Source: Pyrinomonadaceae bacterium
GTDB taxonomy: Bacteria > Acidobacteriota > Blastocatellia > Pyrinomonadales > Pyrinomonadaceae
Direction: 5' to 3'
Length of the DNA: 37,449 nucleotides
Assembly: GCA_022843305.1 (NCBI GenBank)
Contig: JALHNX010000032.1
Span: 1 to 37,449 of the forward strand
Part shown: positions 34,901 through 37,449 of the stretch, piece by piece
How positions within the stretch are numbered: position 1 is the stretch's first letter
Layout of the letters: each line of letters begins with the position of its first letter
The notes under the pieces: model-generated
What the model saw: the letters and a program-made list of their open reading frames with translations, nothing else
The model's database searches: none
Told to the model about the DNA's origin: nothing
Made by a program: the position numbers and the translations under genes

Positions 34901-37449
34901 CGGGGTTATCCGAGGGTGTAACGATAAATTATACGGAATCGGAAAAAATCGCCAATCAGAATGCCGCGAAAAAATCCGTCTTGTTAATGTCTGCCCCAAT
35001 TATAGATAAAATTACCCGGCAATATTCAAAAGAAGAAATTGCAAACATCGCGGCAAATTATGAAAAAATTGTAATTTACGGAACATTTCATTACAAGAAA
35101 ACCTTGGAAAAATGGCTGGAATTTTTCGTCAATAAATCAAATAACGGCGAACAAGCGCAGCACGAAATAATTACGATTTTATCCGTCAACAATCAGCTCG
35201 CGGAATTAATTTCAACAAATTCATTTTCATCACCCGATGATTTGCGGAAGTATAAAACATTCCGTCCATTTGCCATGGCAGGCAAATTTATTGACGAAAA
35301 GAAAACACGGTTACTGACTGAAAATAATATTCCGGCGGCAATCGGAATAAAGGGAGAAGTTTATTTGCAAGCGGGATTCGAAGATGTTTCAAAAGAAAAA
35401 TATGAAGAAATCTCCGACACGAAAATGAAGCTCGACCGCTTAAAAGCGACCGGGATTTTTGCCCGAAGATTTTCGGATGGCGAAATCGAATTCATCAACC
35501 ACGCGAATGAAGAAATCTTTTTTGCTCAAAGACGAATCAAACTTCACGAAATAAGAAACGCTCTGACGGAATCAGAAACTATAAAAGCTGTTTTCATCGG
35601 CGCGTTCCCGACAAATAATATTGTAAAACCCGTTGCCTTTATAATCGCGGAAAACGAACCCGAGGTCGGTAAATTTATAGAAAACAGGTTTCCGAACTAT
35701 TTGAAAATTATTGAAATTGTTTTTGTCAAAGAATTTCCGCTCGATTCTTTCGGAAATATATTGAAAGAACAACTTTTTGAAGTTTCCAGTGCAATGAAAA
35801 AATCAGGAGAAAGCGTTAAATCGGCTGATGCCGGCAAATCACAGGATAAGAGCTTTTTGGAAAGACGCGCCGCCTTAGCCACCCGTCGTTCAAAATTAAA
35901 CCTCGACCAAAAGGAATTGATTCAAAAAAGACTTCGGGGAGAAACAGATGAAAAAAAGCCGGAAAGTAGAATGTCAATTCGGAAAAGTCCGAAAATGACC
36001 GCCTATCCGCTTTCGTTTTCGCAGGAACGAATTTGGTTTTTACAACAGCTTTTCCCGCAAAGCAGCGCATATAATATGCCGTTTGCCTTGAAAATTCAAG
36101 GCGCAATTAATACCGAAATTTTGGAAAAATGCCTCAATGAAGTTGTCGAAAGGCACGAAATTCTTCGCACCACCCTGATTTCCGAAAATGCCAAACCGAA
36201 GCAAGTAATCAAAGAAAATGTTGTTTTCAATTTACCGGTCATTGATATATCCCGACTAAATTCCGAACAAAGAAATCAAAAAATTCGGGAAGCGATTGAT
36301 AAGGAAGCGCTTCAACATTTTGAATTAGATAATTACCCGCTGTTTCGGACAAAAATAATAAAAGTCAGTGAAAGCGAAAATTGGCTGTTATTTACAATTC
36401 ATCACGTGATTTTTGACGGATGGTCGGTCAACCTTTTGGCAAAGGAACTGTTTTCGCTTTATTCGGCAAAAATTCAGGGACTCAATCCGCAATTGTCGGA
36501 AATCCCGATTCAATATCACGATTATGCCGTCTGGCAAAGGGAAATTTTTGAAAATAAACAATTAAATAAAAGTCTCGATTACTGGAAACAAAATCTGGCA
36601 AATCATTCCTACAAATTGGATTTACTCAAAGATTCCGATGTAAAACATAAAGCAAAATTCAGCAAAGGTTCTTTGAATGTTCAAATTGACAGGGAATTAA
36701 CTTTGAAGATAAGAGAATTAACAAAGGGCGGAAACCTGACAACTTTTATGGTGCTGCTTGGAGGGTATGCCCTTGTACTTTCAAAACATTCGGGTCAGAA
36801 CGACATTATTATCGGAACGCCGCTGGCGGGCAGAACCATCTCTGAAACGGAAAATCTGATCGGATTGTTTATCAATACGCTTCCATTAAGAATTAAAACC
36901 GAAAACAAATTTTCGGTTTCGGAATATTTGGAATTCGTCAAAAATGTTTGTCTCAAAGCATACGAGCATCAGGAAGTGCCATTTGAAAAACTGGTCGAAG
37001 AATTGCAGCCTGAAAGAAGTCTGTTAAATACGCCGATCTTTCAAGCCTCGATGTCCTTGCAAAATACTCCGAATCTAAGAATTTCTGAGGGAGTGCCGGA
37101 AAATAATTTACAAAAAACAGAGGACACTTTTAATGTCGAACTTGCTGAAAGTCAAACAACCAGCGCCAAGTTTGAAATTACCCTTGCATTAGCCGAAACG
37201 AATGAAGCGATTGTCGGAGAAATCGAGTATCAGGCTGAACTTTACAGCGACAATTCAATTAGACAAATCAGAGAGGATTTGATCAAAACGCTCGACTTTT
37301 TATCGGGAAACAAAGAAAAATCGCTCGGAGATTTCACCATTCTGAGCGAAGCGGAGGAGCGGGAATTGGTGAGCGCGATGAGCGGGGAGCGGGGCGCTTG
37401 GACGGTGGTGCGGAGTTTGACTGCCGAGATTATCAAACGCAGTGAGGAA
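21247..37449 (+). CDS. Giant lipopeptide NRPS: FAAL-ACP-C-A(Ala)-PCP-C-A*-PCP-C-A(Val)-PCP-C-A*-C... (3' partial)
   Basis: The frame is open from ATG 21247 to the window edge, 5,401 residues without a stop. It starts with a fatty acyl-AMP ligase and an acyl carrier protein, so this protein begins a lipid-initiated chain. Five C domains follow, all with HHxxxDxWS (histidine pairs at residues 822/823, 1891/1892, 2958/2959, 4012/4013, 5052/5053). Two A domains are intact, with codes for Ala and Val. Two more (A*) occupy the right places but have lost the ATP-binding and catalytic motifs. Carrier serines are S636 (ACP), S1700, S2766 and S3820. The fourth module has no carrier. No epimerisation domain is seen. 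The gene is last in the visible operon although it holds the loading module, so gene order and assembly order differ unless the upstream proteins act after it. Confidence 0.95.
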   Translation, partial: MNQSENSSDQSFRNLIELVEFRAGNHPHKTAFIYRQSGAANIEESLTYKQLADRSREIGGYLQTRNAAGERILLLFPAGLQFITAFFGCLYAGAIPVPAYPPRRNRHLKRLENLVTDSQSKFILTSEPIGERIEKAKEENDWLKEAELISDAQINAHHSENWSFPEIDDESLVLLQYTSGSTGFPKGVMVTHKNLLHNEAIIKEVFGQDENSIIVSWLPLYHDMGLIGNVIQPVFLGATAVLMSPTEFLQKPFQWLKYISQYKATTSGAPNFAYELCLKKIKPEQLAELDLSSWKTAYNGAEPVNAKTLVKFAEYFAPCGFRQTAFTPCYGLAEATLFVAGGKWTDGQITYFDERCLKENRAVVGDANDENSKALVSCGNNFGSQSLVIVEPESLNLQADGLIGEIWVKGESVAKGYWRNIEATVETFRARIRPDEDADYLRTGDLGFLHNGHLFITGRIKDLIIIRGGNYYPQDIETTVGESHPALIAGSGAAFSVEQEGQPRLVVVIEADHHYKDSLEQAIDEISKSIAEKHDLQAASIVLISRLQIPKTSSGKIQRKLCREMFENNQFKILAEWHSKEKEENAPIFSDAESGLQTWRKEEWINWIIKQVANLTGAEIEKINPQNSLISYGLDSLSAAELAHLLEEKSGCAVSQSEFLQDQTIEKLAELAEQRAFGEKTETELSSFLLPSGKYRLSYGQRAIWFLQKLSPESVSYNITSAIKIVSPLDVGKLKKSFEILFSRHQSLRTNFHDENNQPYQKITERELEFNVHETESLAVNEFDNLIQEKARKPFDLSADQLIRLDLFLRNDREHILLLGIHHIISDFWSLGILLRELGMVYENLDSDLTKLLNPLDFQYPDFAVWQEAMLNSETGKKSLEFWQKQLGDSDFVLNLPADKKRPPVQSFKGNSTGRKFDFELTADLKKLAAENDATLYMVLLSAFQSLLYRYTSQADILVGTPALGRTLAGWSSVVGYFVNPLVMRTVFSDRLTFEELLAQVKKTSLDAYQNQDVPFPLLVERLQPERDSSYSPLFQTMFILQKGQSGNEEGIASLALGESGTRIKLGKLELESVRISKKEAQFDLTLEATESNGQIILSFQYCSDLFEHSTIERMSGHFENILRQITNSPKTEISDIPILSETEKHRILNEWNDNGVDFPKHRTLHELFTEQAIKNPEAIAVINGENEISYGELNAKSNRLAHYLRSLGVGPEVCVGILHERSINLMIGILGILKAGGAYIPLDPHYPQDRILYMLENSACQNLLTQKSLVEKIAEYDGQIICLEEIAEELQNYPSASPETGVSAENLGYVIYTSGSTGKPKGVMIPHSCASAMVHWALQTFQKESLETVLFSTSICFDLSIYEMFVTFASGGRLMLVFNALELISLERNDELTLINTVPSAMTELVRLNSVGKNVQVVNLAGEALSGKLVKQIYEQNPQVKEVWNLYGPTEDTTYSTWSLVQKNLPGEPKIGRPLTNSQAYILDKNFNPVPIGVAGEICLSGEGLTRGYMNRPEMTAEKFIPNPFSSDGARMYRTGDLGRFLPDGEMEYLGRMDHQVKVRGFRIELGEIETALLGYAQVYQTVVVAREFNDSEKRIAAYIVAKENEKIGTADLKAHLSELLPDYMIPQYFIYLAEMPLTPNGKINRKALPSPIAESEKKLGVFAGNTSIEDVVGGIFSEVLRSEKVGYDDNFFELGGHSLIATQVIARLKETFSIEMPIGAIFDSPTVRGLTDKVISSQQTGISYSAPKINIDFSDTYPLSIEQQRLWFLEQLEPGKATYNMPGVVRLRGNIDVGALKESFRELLQRHAVLRTTFHSKTGQPVQKIGKSNEPDFELIEFENIPENLREARANQLIAEESSRIFNLETGALVRFRLLRINDRNHLLLVTMHHIISDGWSLDVLFREVVLMYESLVKNQPSPLNPLPIQYVDYVVKQKEIFEKDYLSKKLDYWRKQLAGIPPFLELPLDKPRPPLQTFNGDVERFKLTTELEKQLNQLCRREKITLFMLSLASLAALLGQFANTKDIVVGSPIAGRNDKDTEGLIGFFINTLVMRVDLSGNPTFRELLQRVRETALSAYSNQEISFEMLVEELQPERSLNHSPIFQVMLVVQNKLGTRPKFSEIDVELIDTQSDTAKFELTLDIREEEEGIKGNLEYNTDLFEKETIKKFIVRYLHLLEKAVNDPNLRLSELNEITQPETETLVQNWNRHFTGLDNNKGLYELIEPHFRQKPEKTALVYGKKKLSYKDIENLTAKAAGYLNASGINRENPVGLLLSKADEQVVWMLAAAKIGVPYVLLKKEKQFDEIFSLVRETKAEILITDLDFSEKELKSGLNILKPDLENISADSYQIAGTHRINPLSTVFIEFNYEFGEKPKAVGVTHQNVVQFVKYNNEAAEENSEIVWGIIQNDSTEFFSLGVWSAFLNGESLCLATPDESETPSLQSEFIKHNRIQKIILGNTDFENLWAEQKQFIEADNQMEFWNSVNIIAFGGETEKNTAKNGFDSQQLNGKITKFNGIYFSGLYIPKRKFKLTEHFEVRSPILEKALAGTKYYLLNSELQPIPHGIAGELFVSADMSGGFLNYPSQTAGRFLPNPFSENGGSRLFKTGLKARSFANGDFEYVGKTETFVESNGFLFGTEKIKQWLSEQLNLNNIQIQPEYQKEFVKLTIYLKTRSEIMVDLEEIRQNLLRLLPIEISDVSFKKVDDLPAKQIRLRERTENLKGNNLTGADNRPQSEIEQKLASIWEELLGIRIENIYENFFEIGGHSLLATQLFARIKDIWGIDLPIKKLFESPTIAEIAPLIQSKTAEKRYVERPLQITKRTIETDAKLSFAQQRLWLIDRLNPGSTVYNVPYAFKLTGKLDIENFRKTLAAIISRHEILRTGIKLVGDEPRQQIESEIETPLSYIDLSSEENLTESAIKELLAEKARHIFDLTKPPLMRAVILKISDSEHIVEVLFHHIVTDGWSVRIFMDEVRQFYEVFERGETPQLENLPFQYADYAEWQRAYLSGEVIERQWAYWREKLAGAPQSIALPRREKTEIGSELGEKIVFELDDGLVAKLEKLAIEEETTLFTVLLTALKILLSRLSNEKEIVIGTAIAGRRLEVEKLIGFFVNTLVLRTEIDRKDTFKKLLRKVRNTFLEAYEWQEIPFEVIVEKMSLSRESGLSPLFQVMMVQQSPETGAAEMADLKIEGVGVETAAVKFDLTVGAQKIGETVKGVWEYRSAMFSAQTISRWIENWKKLLESAVKDTETVVSNLEIKSEKEQKLLDEWSGVAKSKPEFAGLMNHFWKQVNEQNEKIALICGQNELSYRQLGEKVSQLAGFLKSQGIETEDRIGVFAGRSIEQIVATLGIIQAGGVYLPFDQTMPPDRLKEMIKDSGLKLILCTEKSSGNFDWNVPEITISEAINLGREQKLTEPVWVSEKQLAYIMFTSGSTGKPKGIGIEHSGIERLTISQDYVKFDADEVVLQAAPVSFDAATLEIWGTLLNGGKLVIYDSPRTELRELGELIRKQKVSTLWLTAGLFQMMVEERIEDLRGVKQLLTGGDVLPKGQVNKVVSELKETNLINGYGPTENTTFTCCADLNREFTENELLPIGKPIKGTYCFILDENMNPVAAQVTGELFVGGYGLARGYWDNPELTAENFVPDPFGNDGGRLYRTGDFVRFNDGGEIEFVGRADGQVKIRGFRIEIGEIEQVLNSREGINAAVVTAEGAGAGKRLVAHLVVSDSWTDEKDLKKALQKSLPGYMIPSAFQIHDNFPLTENGKIDRARLVETTVKATAPVAKERTELDDIERFVSRIWEEVLGCEIESVETDFFEIGGHSLVAAQVTNRVEKELKIEIGLRELFENPKLADYAKIVRELAGSGNVFEEKIVKRNANEEGDPLSFAQQRLWFIDKLHPNSSLYNIPFAIRLRGNLDVEILEKCLTEIIERHETLRTVFTDLDGEPRQIVKPAYPFEFKVIDISDLASDRQDQKLNELSVEESVLPFDLAHEPLMRAVLIKIGNEDHAILFTMHHIVSDGWSTNLLIDELLKLYVAYSNAEEPDLPELPVQYADYSSWLRNWLQGDVLKEKLNFWHQELKGIKPFANLPIDRLRTPVQSNRGKALAFTFSEELTEKINKISNENKATVFTVCLALLNLTISKFTSDDDIVIGLPVAGRTRAEIENLIGFFVNTLVFRTTLSTVSNFQELLNQTREKYLKVFSNQEIPFEMIVDEMKIARELSYSPIFQISFSYQPPATKFFTLPGGLRLGPLTGKPKETAPPEEIGAPEKTGEGYFQTKFDLTVSLAEENNTIGGSFVYNADLFDEKTMEGLISAFENIADEAINSPDKDFSSYTLWNDSSKKYAPEIEKNTGIEDDLLAKIEHQFEFNQPKIAVIDKNTTITFGNLRLKTESLGQRLNEIEFDNAPVLIISNSAIEIVICIISLLRHNLPYLLVPDFDERKVKKIIEKSGSKFVLTQQTDKSFFIRNEVRTIPIDTTGIEIKSDIDGKNISYPAAPRVVDQPAVLIEDGEKINKINRDVFFESVAKLKKLLRLKIDGDLTVTQFEATGAAFLAGLSEGVTINYTESEKIANQNAAKKSVLLMSAPIIDKITRQYSKEEIANIAANYEKIVIYGTFHYKKTLEKWLEFFVNKSNNGEQAQHEIITILSVNNQLAELISTNSFSSPDDLRKYKTFRPFAMAGKFIDEKKTRLLTENNIPAAIGIKGEVYLQAGFEDVSKEKYEEISDTKMKLDRLKATGIFARRFSDGEIEFINHANEEIFFAQRRIKLHEIRNALTESETIKAVFIGAFPTNNIVKPVAFIIAENEPEVGKFIENRFPNYLKIIEIVFVKEFPLDSFGNILKEQLFEVSSAMKKSGESVKSADAGKSQDKSFLERRAALATRRSKLNLDQKELIQKRLRGETDEKKPESRMSIRKSPKMTAYPLSFSQERIWFLQQLFPQSSAYNMPFALKIQGAINTEILEKCLNEVVERHEILRTTLISENAKPKQVIKENVVFNLPVIDISRLNSEQRNQKIREAIDKEALQHFELDNYPLFRTKIIKVSESENWLLFTIHHVIFDGWSVNLLAKELFSLYSAKIQGLNPQLSEIPIQYHDYAVWQREIFENKQLNKSLDYWKQNLANHSYKLDLLKDSDVKHKAKFSKGSLNVQIDRELTLKIRELTKGGNLTTFMVLLGGYALVLSKHSGQNDIIIGTPLAGRTISETENLIGLFINTLPLRIKTENKFSVSEYLEFVKNVCLKAYEHQEVPFEKLVEELQPERSLLNTPIFQASMSLQNTPNLRISEGVPENNLQKTEDTFNVELAESQTTSAKFEITLALAETNEAIVGEIEYQAELYSDNSIRQIREDLIKTLDFLSGNKEKSLGDFTILSEAEERELVSAMSGERGAWTVVRSLTAEIIKRSEE
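23041..23275 (+). other. Acyl carrier protein of the loading module
   Basis: Residues about 599-677. The phosphopantetheine site is S636 in YGLDSLSA, an acyl-carrier (DSL) rather than a peptidyl-carrier (GGHSL) signature, as expected after a FAAL. Confidence 0.93.
23320..26465 (+). other. Module 1: C-A-PCP, alanine
   Basis: The C domain starts with YRLSYGQRAIWFLQKL and has HHIISDFWS (822-830), the DFWS variant common in C domains that accept acyl chains from an ACP, so it should attach the fatty acid to the first residue. The A domain (about 1155-1655) is complete: YTSGSTGKPKG (1313-1323), NLYGPTE, YRTGD and NGKINRK. Its code D-L-Y-N-N-A-L-T-Y-K is a known alanine code. The PCP serine is S1700. 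Confidence 0.92.
26500..29660 (+). other. Module 2: C-A*-PCP with a decayed adenylation domain
   Basis: The C domain (HHIISDGWS, 1891-1899) and the PCP (FFEIGGHSL, S2766) are intact. The segment between them (27850-29395, about 515 residues) still aligns in outline with an A domain (TALVYGKKKLSYKDI near its start, HGIAGELFVSADMSGGFL late) but lacks the active motifs. The phosphate loop reads EFNYEFGEKPKAVG (about 2365-2378), NxYGPTE is replaced by KFNGIYFSG, YRTGD by LFKTGLK, the GRxDxQVKIRG region by GKTETFVESNG, and NGKIDR by PAKQIRL. It should not activate an amino acid. The module is either skipped or loaded by another protein. Confidence 0.85.
29720..32830 (+). other. Module 3: C-A-PCP, valine
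   Basis: The C domain has HHIVTDGWS (2958-2966). The A domain is complete: FTSGSTGKPKG (3429-3439), SFDAATLEIW, NGYGPTE, YRTGD, GRADGQVKIRGFRIE and NGKIDR. The code D-A-L-W-L-G-G-T-F-K is a known valine code. The PCP serine is S3820. No epimerase follows, so an L-residue is expected. Confidence 0.9.
32880..35800 (+). other. Module 4 remnant: C-A* without carrier
   Basis: The C domain is intact (HHIVSDGWS, 4012-4020) but has a Pro/Gly-rich insert of about 25-30 residues at about 4245-4275. It is followed by a second decayed A domain (34260-35800). Its start is recognisable (IAVIDKNTTITFGNL, LLRHNLPYLLVPDF) but the ATP loop region reads AVLIEDGEKINKINRD and no YGPTE, YRTGD or NGKIDR is present. 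No GGHSL carrier motif lies before the next C domain. Alone it cannot load or carry a residue. Confidence 0.82.
35863..35994 (+). other. Internal linker resembling the N-terminus of a separate NRPS
   Basis: Between A* and the fifth C domain the protein reads ERRAALATRRSKL and then LNLDQKELIQKRLRG (4884-4898). This is the same type of helix that opens the two stand-alone NRPSs here (LTPTQRELLRLRM, LTPKQRELLLLKL). It suggests two proteins were joined in the past, with the carrier of module 4 lost at the junction. In-frame ATG codons at 35971 and 35995 fit but are not proof. Confidence 0.5.
35995..37340 (+). other. Module 5: condensation domain
   Basis: A complete C domain beginning TAYPLSFSQERIWFLQQL and carrying HHVIFDGWS (5052-5060); later motifs such as GTPLAGR, LIGLFINTLPLR and HQEVPFEKLVEEL are intact. 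The following A domain is only just entered at the window edge, so its substrate is unknown. Confidence 0.92.

Noticed and set aside
50..37436. Many reverse-strand and out-of-frame open frames of 60-180 codons
   Set aside because: They lie opposite or inside the large genes, show no recognisable domain, and their compositions are what the coding strand forces. All were treated as shadows.
1..37449. tRNA, rRNA, riboswitch, insertion sequence, MbtH, phosphopantetheinyl transferase, thioesterase and epimerisation domains
   Set aside because: I looked for these on both strands and saw no supporting motif in the window.

Overview
The window is the interior of a large biosynthetic gene cluster for a lipopeptide or hybrid polyketide-peptide. 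All recognised genes lie on the + strand and are tightly packed (one pair overlaps by 1 base; the other gaps are about 50-220 bases). Both ends are open: a carrier-protein gene is cut at the left edge and a giant NRPS gene runs off the right edge. Sampled lines are roughly 43-53% GC with an A-ending codon preference. No rRNA, tRNA or housekeeping gene is present, so the host cannot be named. An NRPS-rich Gram-negative-type bacterium such as an Acidobacteriota (Blastocatellia-like) or a cyanobacterium would fit, but this is inference.

Layout: (1) 1-302, the C-terminal carrier domain of an upstream megasynthase. (2) 440-5095, a one-module type I PKS (KS-AT-KR-ACP, malonyl-type AT) that should leave a beta-hydroxyl. 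(3) 5316-6758, a kynurenine 3-monooxygenase. (4) 6809-10948, a cyclic-peptide-type ABC exporter fused in frame to an M28 zinc peptidase with its own multi-pass membrane domain. (5) 11082-12197, a 4-hydroxymandelate synthase/HPPD-family dioxygenase. (6) 12298-16815, NRPS C-A-PCP whose glycine-type A domain carries a nested luciferase-like monooxygenase. (7) 16815-21110, NRPS C-A-PCP ending in a GT2-like glycosyltransferase domain instead of a thioesterase. (8) 21247-37449, at least 5,401 residues: FAAL-ACP loading didomain, Ala module, a module with a decayed A domain, Val module, a C plus second decayed A domain without carrier, then another C domain at the window edge.

Working model: the FAAL activates a fatty acid and passes it to the giant NRPS, which adds Ala and Val and possibly residues supplied in trans to the modules with dead A domains. 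The upstream proteins probably act in the order partial carrier protein, PKS, Gly/monooxygenase NRPS, NRPS-GT, judged by gene order and matching terminal helices. The kynurenine hydroxylase and the hydroxymandelate synthase suggest an aromatic building block (3-hydroxykynurenine, hydroxymandelate or hydroxyphenylglycine). The exporter-peptidase would move the product across the inner membrane and could trim it there. No thioesterase, epimerase, MbtH protein or phosphopantetheinyl transferase is in the window. The strongest candidates for undescribed biology are the ABC-M28 fusion, the NRPS-GT fusion and the paired dead A domains.
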